Shown here: positions 55,962 to 64,000 of the stretch, one piece after another
How the letters are laid out: every line of letters begins with the position of its first letter
How positions within the stretch are numbered: position 1 is the first letter of the stretch
From: Gordonia sputi NBRC 100414
GTDB lineage: Bacteria > Actinomycetota > Actinomycetes > Mycobacteriales > Mycobacteriaceae
NCBI RefSeq assembly: GCF_000248055.1
Contig: NZ_BAFC01000022.1
Coordinates: forward strand, 248,001-312,000
Direction of reading: 5' to 3'
DNA length: 64,000 nucleotides
The notes under the pieces: generated by a model
The model's input: the letters and a program-made list of their open reading frames with translations, nothing else
Database searches by the model: none
What the model was told of the DNA's origin: nothing
Program-made: the position numbers and the translations under genes

Positions 55962-57206
55962 ATGACCACTTCTTTGACGCCGGATCGTCCTGCACAGGTC
56001 GACGACCGTCCCACCAGTTTCGACCCCGCCACGTTCGACGACGTGTACGCGACCATCGCCGCGGGTGCGGTCGAGCGCGAGCGGTCGCGCACTCTTGCGC
56101 ACCCCGAGGTCGCGCTGCTGTGGGAGCGTCGTTTCGGCGCACAGCGGCTGCCCGTCGAACTCGGTGGCTCCGGCGCGTCGGTGCGCGACCTGTTCACCGA
56201 ATTGATCGCGCTCGCCGCAGCAGATTCCAACATCACACAGGCGCTGCGCGTCCACTTCTCGTTTGTCGAAGACCAGCTCATCGCACGTAACGACCGACTG
56301 ATTTCCGCCATCGCCGACGGCATCCTGGTGGGCAACGCGATCACCGAACCAGGCGCGGGCGCCATCGACGGCTACCGCACCGTACTGACCCGAACGGGCG
56401 ACGAGTGGCGGTTGAACGGCGAGAAGTTCTACAGCACAGGCTCGTTGTATGCCGACCACATCCTCGTGGCCGCTGATCGCGACGGTGAACGGGTCAGCGT
56501 CCTCGTTCCGGCAACACGGGAGGGCGTCAAGCGTATCGACGACTGGCGCGGCTTCGGCCAGCGTCTGACCGCAAGTGGCACAACCATTTTCACCGATGTC
56601 GTCGTCCACGACGACGAGATCCTCGGTCCCGGATACGGAGCAGCCGGCCCCACGTATGCCACCGCCTACCTTCAACTGTTCCAGTTGGCCGGCCTCGCGG
56701 GTATCGCGCAACGCGCGACCGACGACCTGATCGAATGGGTGTCCAAGCGCGAGCGCACATTCACCCATTCCGTCGCCGATCGTCAGCGTGACGACCCGCT
56801 GGTTCAGGAGATCGTCGGACGCCTCTCGGCCACCGCGTTTTCGGCACGATCGAGCGTCCTTGCCGTCGCGGATCTCCTCGACGAACTGCTCGCGAACGAC
56901 CCCGAGGACGCCGAGGCGATCACGCGGGTCGAGCTTGCCGCAGGACAGGCGCAGGCCGCGATCGCGGCCCAGGTACTCGCGGCGACGAACGAACTCTTCG
57001 AGGTCGGCGGGGCGTCGATCGTGGCGGAAGAGCTTGCGCTGGACAGGCATTGGCGCAACGCACGTACCCTTGCCGTGCACAACCCGATCAACCAGAAGCT
57101 GCGGTCGATCGGCGACTACCTGCTCAACGGAGCCGATCTACCGTATGCCTGGAGTGCCGGTGTGCGCACCGATACCGCTGCGGGCGCCGGAGACGCGAAG
57201 GCATAG
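55962..57206 (+). CDS. Acyl-CoA-dehydrogenase-fold flavin monooxygenase (DszC/SfnC-like)
   Basis: A 414-residue class D flavin monooxygenase. Motifs include GILVGNAITEPGAG, WRLNGEKFYSTGSLYADHILV and, at the C-terminus, LDRHWRNARTLAVHNPINQKLRSIGDYLLNG, which corresponds closely to the DRHWRNxRT region of DszC and related FMNH2-dependent sulfur/nitrogen oxygenases (SfnC, dibenzothiophene monooxygenase). Such enzymes need a separate flavin reductase, not encoded here. It is alone on the plus strand, converging on a GNAT gene 5 bp away. Confidence 0.83.
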   Translation: MTTSLTPDRPAQVDDRPTSFDPATFDDVYATIAAGAVERERSRTLAHPEVALLWERRFGAQRLPVELGGSGASVRDLFTELIALAAADSNITQALRVHFSFVEDQLIARNDRLISAIADGILVGNAITEPGAGAIDGYRTVLTRTGDEWRLNGEKFYSTGSLYADHILVAADRDGERVSVLVPATREGVKRIDDWRGFGQRLTASGTTIFTDVVVHDDEILGPGYGAAGPTYATAYLQLFQLAGLAGIAQRATDDLIEWVSKRERTFTHSVADRQRDDPLVQEIVGRLSATAFSARSSVLAVADLLDELLANDPEDAEAITRVELAAGQAQAAIAAQVLAATNELFEVGGASIVAEELALDRHWRNARTLAVHNPINQKLRSIGDYLLNGADLPYAWSAGVRTDTAAGAGDAKA

Positions 57207-57210
57207 TGCC

Positions 57211-57765
57211 TCACGTCGAGCGCAGATCGATCATCAGGAAGACCTTGTCGTAGCGGCGTTCCCCGAACGCGACGAATCTCGGTAGGCGTCCGTACTCGGT
57301 GAAACCCAGGGATTCGTACAGGGACAACGCCGTGATGTTGTCGCCGCGCGCATCCAAGGTGAGTACTTCGACGCCGGCTGCCCTGGCATCGTTGATCAGG
57401 GCGGCCGTCAGCGCGCGACCGATCCCCATGCCCTGAGCACTCGGGCTGACGGCGATCTTCTCGATGTCGGCGTGCGGCCGATGCGTCGGCCGGGCATAGC
57501 GACTCCAGTAGCCAAGGCCCACAAGCACATCGTCGACGTACGCAGCCCGTAGCGACGCGTCGCCGACTGCGACATGGCTGAGGATCTCGTCGATCAGCTC
57601 GGCCACCTCGGCTTCTGCCGGCGGATCAACCCATCCGAGCGCAGCGCCGTCGCGGACCAAGCCGAACAAGATCTGGTGCGCTTCGCGGGCAAACCGCTGG
57701 CGCGCCTGCGGATCTCCGGTTAGGCGCGCCGCGTCGACGATCTCGGTGTGCATGGTCGGCAGCAT
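57211..57765 (-). CDS. GNAT-family N-acetyltransferase
   Basis: A 184-residue GNAT protein. The acetyl-CoA-binding pyrophosphate loop reads QGMGIGRAL, after the strand IEKIAVSPSA, and the C-terminal ALSLYESLGFTEYGRLPRF is the usual motif B. Residues 1-60 are a helical extension. The start is TTG 57771, ATG 57765 or ATG 57753; ATG 57765 is used. Its target is unknown. Confidence 0.83.
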   Translation of the reverse strand: MLPTMHTEIVDAARLTGDPQARQRFAREAHQILFGLVRDGAALGWVDPPAEAEVAELIDEILSHVAVGDASLRAAYVDDVLVGLGYWSRYARPTHRPHADIEKIAVSPSAQGMGIGRALTAALINDARAAGVEVLTLDARGDNITALSLYESLGFTEYGRLPRFVAFGERRYDKVFLMIDLRST

Positions 57766-57807
57766 AGCCAACGTGCGCGGCGATGCTCGACGAGCGCGGC
57801 GTCGAAC

Positions 57808-58338
57808 TCACTTTCCGGGAGGCCGGAGCTCACCGAAGCGGAAGAACGAATCCCACAGTCCCACATAGGTTGACGAGACGGGACCGCCCGTCGGGTTGGC
57901 GTTCGCGTCACCCGGATTCAGCCACTTGTAGGTAATCGTGACGCTGATCGGCGTCGAACCCGTCACCGACACGAAGCCGGTGGGCTTCCCGGCGGAGCCG
58001 AGGTACTTTCCGGGTCGGAACAGCAGCACGGCCACGGGCGACGAACCCGTGCCGCCCGACGTGTCGAACGCGGCCCACATCAGTGGCGGGCACCACGGGG
58101 TGCGGTCGTTCGACTTGGCGCGCAGCACCCAGTGCAGATCGTTTCGGCCGAGTGGCGGACCTATCTGGCGGAGTCCGCGCTGCACTTCCGACGAAGCGAC
58201 CGACAGGCATGCTCCGCCAACGGAGGTACCGGCAGCCTGGGCGCCCGGCGGGGCAGCTGCTGCGGGCGCTGCCGCCAGCGACGTCAGGAATGCGGATGCG
58301 GCGAGGAAACTCAGTACACGTGTGCGACGACGAGACAT
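57808..58338 (-). CDS. Secreted LppP/LprE-like protein
   Basis: From ATG 58338 (GGAG upstream) a 176-residue exported protein. A signal peptide (SRRRTR, hydrophobic 9-30, AAA-type cleavage) is not a lipoprotein signal. The mature domain contains SPVAVLLFRPGKYLGSAGKPTGFVSV, the motif of the LppP/LprE family of mycobacterial envelope proteins, plus a pair of cysteines (near 44 and 83) that may form a disulfide. It is the first gene of a divergent pair with the acyl-CoA dehydrogenase at 58526. Confidence 0.75.
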   Translation of the reverse strand: MSRRRTRVLSFLAASAFLTSLAAAPAAAAPPGAQAAGTSVGGACLSVASSEVQRGLRQIGPPLGRNDLHWVLRAKSNDRTPWCPPLMWAAFDTSGGTGSSPVAVLLFRPGKYLGSAGKPTGFVSVTGSTPISVTITYKWLNPGDANANPTGGPVSSTYVGLWDSFFRFGELRPPGK

Positions 58339-58525
58339 TGATGACTCCAAGGTTCGAGTGGACGTTTCCCGGCCCTGTGGGGACTTTCGGCTCGACGTCG
58401 TGGCGCGTTAGCCGCCGTACCTTTCGATGCAGGGCAGACGCGCGATCGTTACCGAGTGGACCAGACCCATTGACGGTGGATGGTCGATCTCTGGGCGCAT
58501 TGCCCGACTGGCTACGCTTGGCCCC

Positions 58526-60241
58526 ATGAGTCTGCTGCTGAACCCTGCCACCAACGACTACTCGCAGTTCGACGCCGAAACCCGCAGGTTGCTGCGCGCG
58601 ACGATCGACTTTTTCGAGTCCTACGGCAAGGAACGCCTGCTGCAGGCCGATCTGAACGCCGAGTGGGTCAGCGACTTCCTCGAGTTCGAGAAGAAGGAAA
58701 AGCTGTTCGCGACGTTCCTCACGCCCGCCGCATATGCCGACGGCGACGAGAACCGACGCTGGGACGCCGCGCGCAATGCCGCGCTCAGCGAGATCTTCGG
58801 CTTCTACGGTCTGTCGTACTGGTACGCCGAGCAGGTCACCATTCTGGGTCTCGGGCCGATCTGGATGTCGAGCAACGAGGTCGCCAAAACCAAAGCGGCA
58901 CAGCAGCTTCTCGATGGCGAGGTGATGGCCTTCGGGTTGTCGGAACGAACCCATGGCGCAGACGTGTACAGCACCGACATGGTGCTGACCGACGACGGTG
59001 CGGGCGGATTCACCGCGTCGGGCACCAAGTACTACATCGGCAACGGCAACGTCGCGGGCATGGTGTCGGTATTCGGCCGCCGCGCCGACATCGAGGGACC
59101 CGACGGCTACGTGTTCTTCGCCGTCGACAGCAGACACGAGAACTACCGTCTCATCGACAACGTCGTGCACGGACAGATGTTCGTGTCGACCTTCGAGCTC
59201 GACAACTATCCGGTCAGCGCCGACGACATCCTGCACACCGGCCCCGAAGCCTTCGCCGCCGCGTTGAACACGGTCAACGTCGGAAAGTTCAACCTGTGTC
59301 ACGGTTCGGTCGGGATGTGTACGCATTCGCTGTACGAGGCGATCGACCACGCCAACAACCGGATCCTCTACGGCAACCCGGTCACCGACTTCTCGCACGT
59401 CCAAGGCAATTTTGTCGACGCGTTCGCGCGACTGTCGGCAATGAAGCTGTTCAGCGACCGCGCCGTCGACTACTTCCGTTCGGCGAGCCTCGACGACCGC
59501 CGCTACCTACTGTTCAACCCGGTGACGAAGTCGAAGGTGACCTCCGAGGGCGAAACCGTGATGACCCTGCTACTCGACGCGATCGCCGCCAAGGGCTACG
59601 AGAAGAATACGTACTTCCACCAGGCCAACCGCTTCATCGGTTGGCTGCCGCGGCTCGAGGGCACCGTGCACGTCAACGTCGGGCAGATCCTCAAGTTCAT
59701 GCCCAACTACCTGTTCGGACCGGTCGAGTACCCAGAGATCGAGACGCGACTCGACGCCACCGACGACGCATTCTTCTTCGCGCAGGGGCCTGTCGGCGGT
59801 GCGGGCAAGGTGCGCTTCGGCGATTGGACCGCGCCGTACGCGGCGCGTACCGATGTGCCGAACGTCGCGGTGTTCTACGAACAAGCGCAGGCACTGCAGA
59901 ATCTCTTGCAGACCGCTGCGCCCAGCGCTGAGCAGCAAAAGGACCTCGACTTCGTCCTCACCATCGGACACCTGTTCTCGCTGGTCGTCTACGGACAGTT
60001 GATCCTCGAGCAAGCCGCGATCATCGGACTCGACGCCGATCTGCTCAACCGGATCTTCGACTTCCAGATCCGCGACTTCTCCGGCTACGCCGTGTCGCTG
60101 TACGGCAAGCCGACGGCCACACCCGAACAGCAGTCGTGGGCGCTCGACGCCGTCCGACGACCCGTCGCCGATGCCGACTCCTTCGACAGGGTCTGGCAGC
60201 AGGTGAAGGAGCTCGACGGCGCTTACGTGATGCCTGCCTGA
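58526..60241 (+). CDS. Acyl-CoA dehydrogenase/oxidase-like flavoprotein
   Basis: A 571-residue protein, longer than classical acyl-CoA dehydrogenases (about 380-400) and closer to the FadE-like/acyl-CoA oxidase-type subgroup. The FAD contact motif VMAFGLSERTHGADVYSTDM and TASGTKYYIGNGNVAGM form the middle domain; the helical C-terminal half includes GKVRFGDWTAPYAART. It probably oxidises an acyl-CoA or similar substrate. An upstream frame from 58427 exists, but ATG 58526 gives the conserved start MSLLLNPATNDYSQF. Confidence 0.85.
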   Translation: MSLLLNPATNDYSQFDAETRRLLRATIDFFESYGKERLLQADLNAEWVSDFLEFEKKEKLFATFLTPAAYADGDENRRWDAARNAALSEIFGFYGLSYWYAEQVTILGLGPIWMSSNEVAKTKAAQQLLDGEVMAFGLSERTHGADVYSTDMVLTDDGAGGFTASGTKYYIGNGNVAGMVSVFGRRADIEGPDGYVFFAVDSRHENYRLIDNVVHGQMFVSTFELDNYPVSADDILHTGPEAFAAALNTVNVGKFNLCHGSVGMCTHSLYEAIDHANNRILYGNPVTDFSHVQGNFVDAFARLSAMKLFSDRAVDYFRSASLDDRRYLLFNPVTKSKVTSEGETVMTLLLDAIAAKGYEKNTYFHQANRFIGWLPRLEGTVHVNVGQILKFMPNYLFGPVEYPEIETRLDATDDAFFFAQGPVGGAGKVRFGDWTAPYAARTDVPNVAVFYEQAQALQNLLQTAAPSAEQQKDLDFVLTIGHLFSLVVYGQLILEQAAIIGLDADLLNRIFDFQIRDFSGYAVSLYGKPTATPEQQSWALDAVRRPVADADSFDRVWQQVKELDGAYVMPA

Positions 60242-60310
60242 CAGCCGGCGATCAGTACAGTCGGCGGTGCGCGACGCCCAGCCGCGTCAACCACCTCGAG
60301 GGAGCTCCAC

Positions 60311-60703
60311 ATGGACTTACCTGATGACGTCGTCGAACTACTGCGCACGCCCGCACTCTGCTACGTCGCAACCGTGATGCCGGACGGATCACCACAGTTG
60401 ACCCAGACCTGGGTCGACACCGATGGCAAGCACGTGGTGATCAACGTCGTCGCGGGCATGCAGAAGGCCCGCAATTTCGAAAGGGATCCGCGAGTCGCGG
60501 TCGCGGTCTCTGATCCCGCGAATCCAGCGCTGTTCACTCAAATTCGCGGTCGGGTAGTCGAGATGACCACCGACGGAGGCGTCGACTCGATCAACGAGTT
60601 GGCGCAGAAGTACACCGGCAGGCCGTACGCCTGGTACGGCGGGCAGGAGCAGACCCGCATCATCGTCACGATCGAGGCCGACCGGATATCGCGGGTGCCG
60701 TGA
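60311..60703 (+). CDS. PPOX-class F420-dependent oxidoreductase
   Basis: A 130-residue flavin/deazaflavin split-barrel protein. The start DDVVELLRTPALCYVATVMPDGSPQLTQTWVDTDG, then KARNFERDPRVAVAVSDPANP and the C-terminal GQEQTRIIVTIEADRISRVP fit the PPOX family of F420H2-dependent reductases of actinobacteria. The substrate is unknown. GAGGGAG precedes ATG 60311. It may be co-transcribed with the acyl-CoA dehydrogenase 70 bp upstream. Confidence 0.83.
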   Translation: MDLPDDVVELLRTPALCYVATVMPDGSPQLTQTWVDTDGKHVVINVVAGMQKARNFERDPRVAVAVSDPANPALFTQIRGRVVEMTTDGGVDSINELAQKYTGRPYAWYGGQEQTRIIVTIEADRISRVP

Positions 60704-60715
60704 CGGCTGCCCGGC

Positions 60716-60784
60716 CCCGCACCTCATCTGTGCACAGCTACCTTCGGCAGTACAGAAGGTAAATCGCGACAGATGAGGTGCGGG
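60716..60784. repeat. Nested long inverted repeat (REP-like or terminator) between convergent genes
   Basis: Outer arms of 16 bp (60716-60731 and 60769-60784) are exact complements; an inner 7-bp pair TACCTTC/GAAGGTA (60739-60745, 60755-60761) encloses a 9-base loop. Together they form a two-tier stem. It sits between the stop of the F420 enzyme (60703) and that of the amidohydrolase (60828). Confidence 0.75.
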
Positions 60785-60827
60785 CAAAATCGATATGTCC
60801 GTCGATGTTGCGGCAGAACCGAGTTCG

Positions 60828-61958
60828 TCAGCTCACGGAAGCCCGCAGCCGGGGGAGTTGCTGCAGCGGGTTGATGCGTTCGACCTCGTAGCGCTCATCT
60901 GTGGTGAAGACCTTGCTCAATCCGGGAGCGGGATCGCCTGAGCCCTCGACGAACACCATCTGGCTGAACGGCCAGTCGGAGCCGAAGACGATATGCGAGC
61001 GCGGCGCGACCTCCAGCACAGATCGCATCGCAGCTTCCGACGCGCTGAGGGCGGTGTCGAAGTAGAAGGTGCGGATCAGTTGTTGCACATCGAGGGCAGA
61101 GGGACGAGGCGCACCAACGGGCCAATGGTTGCCGACAGGCGTTTCCGCAACCACGCCGATGCGCCAGGACAGGAAGGGCAGCGTCCCGCCGGCGTGGGCG
61201 AGTTGAAACCGGATACCGGGGTAGCGGCGCAGGGTTCCGCCCGCGAGCATCAGGGTCGCCGCTCGAGTGGTATCAAACGTGAACTCTTCGAGGAAATCCG
61301 GCAGTGGCAGTGAGGGTTTGGCGTCGTCGGGGATAGCGGCGGGATGGACGAAGACGAACGCCTCGCGGCGGTTGAGTGCCTCAATGAGCGGCTCGAAACG
61401 GGGATCGCCGAGGTAGATGCCGTCGTACGCAGACAGCAACACGACGCCGTCGAGGTGGAGAGTGTCGAGTGCGTACTCGAGTTCGGCGATCGAGGCCGCG
61501 ACGTCGGGCATGGGCAGTACCGCGAATGCGCCGAAGCGGGTGCGGTGTGTGCGAAAGAGCCTGGCGGCGTACGTATTGCAATAGCGGGCAAGATCGCGGG
61601 CCTCTTTGCCGCGCAGGAACGACACACCCGGGTCAGACACCGAGAGTGCCTGGGATTGGATCCCCCAGCGGTCCATGAAGTCGATCGCTGCTTCCGGTGA
61701 CCACTGTGGGGTGGGATATCCGCCAATGGTGATATGGCCGTGTTCGAGCAGTGCGGCACGGTACTCAGGCGGCAGGAAATGGGCGTGAAGATCGATCCGG
61801 TACCTTCCGGACGGTGCGGCCGAAGCGGTCGCCGGCACAGCGCTCGTTGCGACGGCGACTCCTGCGGCCGCCGCGCCTGCACCGATCAACAGCGACCGAC
61901 GGCTCATGCCGAAGGACTCGCCAGTGCTGGGCGAGGACGGGTTGATATCAGCAGTCAT
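60828..61958 (-). CDS. Tat-exported amidohydrolase_2 (ACMSD/resorcylate decarboxylase-like)
   Basis: A 376-residue protein with a twin-arginine signal MSRRSLLIGAGAAAAG (residues 18-33) and an AxA cleavage region (ASAAPSG). The mature part is an amidohydrolase_2 TIM barrel: DLHAHFLPP (metal His pair, about 56-64), FVFVHPAAIP, QLAHAGGTLPFL and IVFGSDWPFSQ with metal His and Asp residues. The family includes decarboxylases of aromatic carboxylates and lactone hydrolases. It lies 35 bp after the aldolase gene. Export is unexpected for a meta-cleavage companion. Confidence 0.85.
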   Translation of the reverse strand: MTADINPSSPSTGESFGMSRRSLLIGAGAAAAGVAVATSAVPATASAAPSGRYRIDLHAHFLPPEYRAALLEHGHITIGGYPTPQWSPEAAIDFMDRWGIQSQALSVSDPGVSFLRGKEARDLARYCNTYAARLFRTHRTRFGAFAVLPMPDVAASIAELEYALDTLHLDGVVLLSAYDGIYLGDPRFEPLIEALNRREAFVFVHPAAIPDDAKPSLPLPDFLEEFTFDTTRAATLMLAGGTLRRYPGIRFQLAHAGGTLPFLSWRIGVVAETPVGNHWPVGAPRPSALDVQQLIRTFYFDTALSASEAAMRSVLEVAPRSHIVFGSDWPFSQMVFVEGSGDPAPGLSKVFTTDERYEVERINPLQQLPRLRASVS

Positions 61959-61993
61959 CGGTTGTGGGCCTCTCGGGAAATGAGTGTGGACGC

Positions 61994-63034
61994 TTAGGCG
62001 TCATGGGTGAGAACGGCTGTCTGAGAACGGCTTCCGGCGACCAAGTCCAACGCGATGTCGACGAGCATGTCTTCTTGCCCGCCGACCATGCCCCGTCGGC
62101 CTGCTTCCACCAGCAGGCTGCGGGCATCGACGTCGTAGCGCTCGGCAATGCTCTCGGCGTGACGCAGAAAGCTCGAGTACACACCGGCGTATCCGAGAGT
62201 CAGCGTTTCGCGATCGACGCGCACGGGCCGGTCCTGCAACGGGCGGACGATGTCGTCGGCGGCGTCTTCGAGCGCATTGAGGTCACAGCCGTGTTCGATT
62301 CCGGCTCTCGACGCGGCCGCCACGAACACCTCCAACGGAGCGTTGCCCGCGCCTGCGCCCATACCCGCCAGCGACGCGTCGACACGATTCGCGCCATGCT
62401 CGACAGCCACGAGCGAGTTGGCCACGCCCAGTGAGAGGTTGTGGTGTGCATGGATGCCGATCTCGGTGTCGCCGTGCAGAACTCCACGCATCGCGTCGCA
62501 GCGCTCGGCGACGTCACGCATGGTCATCGCGCCTCCGGAATCGACGACGTAGACACAGGTGGCGCCGTAGGACTCCATCAGCACGGCTTGCCGCGCCAAC
62601 TCCTGCGGACTGGCCATGTGGCTCATCATCAGAAAGCCGACGGTGTCCATGTCGAGTTCACGGGCAGCGGCGATGTGCTGGGCGGAGATGTCTGCCTCGG
62701 TGCAGTGCGTCGCGACCCTCACCGTGCGCGCACCGGCGCCATGAGCGTCCTTGAGGTTCTGCACAGTTCCGATCCCGGGTAGGAGCAGAGTAGCCACAGT
62801 CGCTCGTTTCACCACGCCTGCAACGGCTTCGATCCATTCCAGGTCGGTGTGGGCACCAAAGCCGTAGATGCAACTGGAGCCGGCAAGGCCGTCGCCGTGC
62901 GCCACCTCAATCGAATCCACACCGGCCGCATCGAGTGCCGTGGCGATGGTGACCGCCTGATCGGTTGTGTACTGGTGCCGGATCGCGTGCATGCCGTCTC
63001 GCAGCGTGATGTCGCTGACATACACCTTGCTCAC
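61994..63034 (-). CDS. 4-hydroxy-2-oxovalerate (oxohexanoate) aldolase
   Basis: A 346-residue class II aldolase (DmpG/BphI/HsaF family) that splits 4-hydroxy-2-oxoacids into pyruvate and an aldehyde at the end of meta-cleavage pathways. It contains the start [19 protein letters not shown] with the metal-binding Asp, [13 protein letters not shown], and [15 protein letters not shown] with the metal His pair (near residue 200). GTG 63034 with AGGAG upstream overlaps the stop of the acetaldehyde dehydrogenase gene, and the two proteins normally form a channelling complex. Confidence 0.94.
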   Translation of the reverse strand: MSKVYVSDITLRDGMHAIRHQYTTDQAVTIATALDAAGVDSIEVAHGDGLAGSSCIYGFGAHTDLEWIEAVAGVVKRATVATLLLPGIGTVQNLKDAHGAGARTVRVATHCTEADISAQHIAAARELDMDTVGFLMMSHMASPQELARQAVLMESYGATCVYVVDSGGAMTMRDVAERCDAMRGVLHGDTEIGIHAHHNLSLGVANSLVAVEHGANRVDASLAGMGAGAGNAPLEVFVAAASRAGIEHGCDLNALEDAADDIVRPLQDRPVRVDRETLTLGYAGVYSSFLRHAESIAERYDVDARSLLVEAGRRGMVGGQEDMLVDIALDLVAGSRSQTAVLTHDA

Positions 63035-63987
63035 CGTGTGGCTCCTGTTGTCTGCGCGGCATGAACTGCAATGCGTTCGGCGGTGGCTTTCGCAGCCGAG
63101 GTCATGATGTCGAGATTGCCTGCGTAGGCGGGCAAGTAGTGGGCTGCGCCCGTCACCTCGAGCATTGTGGTCACCCGCGTGCCGCTGAACTTGCCGGTCT
63201 CGGGGATGTAGAGCGGATTCTCCGCGGTGAACGTCTCGAACTGCACACGTTGCTTGAGCCGATAGCCGGGAACATAGGCATTGACGCGCTCGACCATGTC
63301 GGTGATCGACGCCTCGATCGCCGTATGCTCGGTGTCGCCGTCGACAAGGCAATACACGGTGTTGCGCATAAGGATTGGCGGGTCGGCCGGGTTGAGGATC
63401 ATCACTGCCTTAGCGCGCTGCGCACCCCCGACGTCACGCAACGCGGCGGCGGTCGTCTCGGTGAACTCATCGATGTTCGCACGCGTTCCGGGCCCTGCTG
63501 ATTTGGACGAGATCGACGAGATGATCTCGGCATACGAGACCGGAGCAACTGCGCCGACAGCAGCGGCGATCGGCACGGTCGCCTGACCGCCACAGGTCAC
63601 CATGTTCAGATTCGGCGCATCCAGATGCTCGTCAAGGTTGACAACGGGCACACAGAACGGACCGATCGACGCAGGCGTGAGGTCGAGCACCCGGACCCCG
63701 GTGGGCTTGAGTGTGGACCAATTGGCGCGGTGCGCCCCGGCAGACGTCGCGTCGAAAACCAGTCGCACATCGGCGAATTCGTCCATGGCGAGCAGTCCGT
63801 CGACGCCCTCGGCGGTGGTGGCGACGCCGAGTCGTGTGGCACGCGCCAAGCCGTCGGAGCTCGGATCGATCCCCACCATTGCAACCACCTCGAGTGGGCC
63901 GTCGCTTCGGAGGATCTTGATCATGAGATCGGTGCCGATATTTCCCGAGCCGATGATGGCAACCGGGTAGCGATGAGTCGTGGTCAT
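63031..63987 (-). CDS. Acylating acetaldehyde (propionaldehyde) dehydrogenase
   Basis: A 318-residue DmpF/BphJ/HsaG-family enzyme oxidising the aldehyde from the partner aldolase to an acyl-CoA with NAD and CoA. The Rossmann motif is [13 protein letters not shown] (residues 9-21) and the catalytic Cys is in [12 protein letters not shown] (about residues 128-139). GAGGGAGCC precedes ATG 63987, so the gene is complete, with 13 bases of upstream sequence. Upstream genes of the pathway lie outside the window. Confidence 0.95.
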   Translation of the reverse strand: MTTTHRYPVAIIGSGNIGTDLMIKILRSDGPLEVVAMVGIDPSSDGLARATRLGVATTAEGVDGLLAMDEFADVRLVFDATSAGAHRANWSTLKPTGVRVLDLTPASIGPFCVPVVNLDEHLDAPNLNMVTCGGQATVPIAAAVGAVAPVSYAEIISSISSKSAGPGTRANIDEFTETTAAALRDVGGAQRAKAVMILNPADPPILMRNTVYCLVDGDTEHTAIEASITDMVERVNAYVPGYRLKQRVQFETFTAENPLYIPETGKFSGTRVTTMLEVTGAAHYLPAYAGNLDIMTSAAKATAERIAVHAAQTTGATR

Positions 63988-64000
63988 CGATGGCTCCCTC

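Noticed and set aside
55833-57080. 415-residue minus-strand frame opposite the DszC-like gene
   Set aside because: A shadow frame: the plus-strand gene has clear flavin monooxygenase motifs and this one has none.
57908-59404. 498-residue minus-strand frame opposite the acyl-CoA dehydrogenase
   Set aside because: A composition-driven shadow of the plus-strand gene, also overlapping the LppP/LprE-like gene in another frame.

Overview
The window is GC-rich DNA from a mycolic-acid-type actinobacterium (order Mycobacteriales, Gordonia/Williamsia/Rhodococcus-like). The evidence is the fxsA-like / lnt / ppm1 / rbpA neighbourhood, an LGFP-repeat lipoprotein, an LppP/LprE-type secreted protein, monomeric NADP-isocitrate dehydrogenase, an F420-type split-barrel oxidoreductase, many GTG starts and dense 4-base overlaps. 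No rRNA, tRNA, CRISPR array, prophage or intact insertion sequence was recognised.

Layout. 1-9.0 kb: the end of an FxsA-like gene, an amidohydrolase, lipoprotein N-acyltransferase plus polyprenol-phosphate mannose synthase (overlapping, unfused), rbpA facing them across a perfect terminator hairpin, a DUF475/TerC-like membrane protein and a run of small genes. 9-16.7 kb: a flavoprotein, DUF1295 and lipase-like operon on the minus strand, then a TetR-controlled divergent locus (ABC-2/Pip-like membrane protein versus TetR plus a UvrA2/DrrC-like double-ABC resistance protein) with two matching operators. 16.7-22.4 kb: a cyclooxygenase-like heme dioxygenase, a catalase-related hemoprotein and a large LAL-type LuxR regulator, all on the minus strand, with an 18-bp palindrome upstream. 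This looks like an oxylipin (fatty-acid hydroperoxide) pathway with its own regulator. 22.5-28.3 kb: a possible CYTH protein, an FKBP lipoprotein, PhoA-type alkaline phosphatase, a glyoxalase-fold protein and isocitrate dehydrogenase.

28.6-34.4 kb: a three-gene MksFEB/Wadjet (JetABC) SMC operon with no nuclease gene (JetD/MksG) beside it; two of its genes carry in-frame minisatellites. 34.5-43 kb: 3-hydroxybutyryl-CoA dehydrogenase, a TetR / P1-peptidase / APC-permease locus with paired operators, a large flippase-like protein with a degenerate kinase domain, and a glycosyltransferase/acyl-CoA-dehydrogenase pair. 43-46.8 kb: an ECF sigma factor sandwiched between two O6-alkylguanine-DNA methyltransferases, a BrkB-family membrane protein and an LGFP lipoprotein. 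46.8-51.9 kb: a decayed oleate hydratase pseudogene, a crotonase, an Rv0910-like SRPBCC protein, NADP-glutamate dehydrogenase, another SRPBCC protein and a DHFR-like reductase. 52-60.8 kb: a secreted glycoside hydrolase, a serine beta-lactamase-like lipoprotein, a DksA/TraR protein, a DszC-like monooxygenase, GNAT, an LppP/LprE-like protein, an acyl-CoA dehydrogenase and an F420 enzyme. 60.8-64 kb: the acetaldehyde dehydrogenase / 4-hydroxy-2-oxovalerate aldolase pair of a meta-cleavage pathway, with a Tat-exported amidohydrolase at its end.

All assignments come from reading translated sequence and recalling family motifs; no database search was run. Start codons were chosen from ribosome-binding sites and overlaps and are often uncertain by a few codons.
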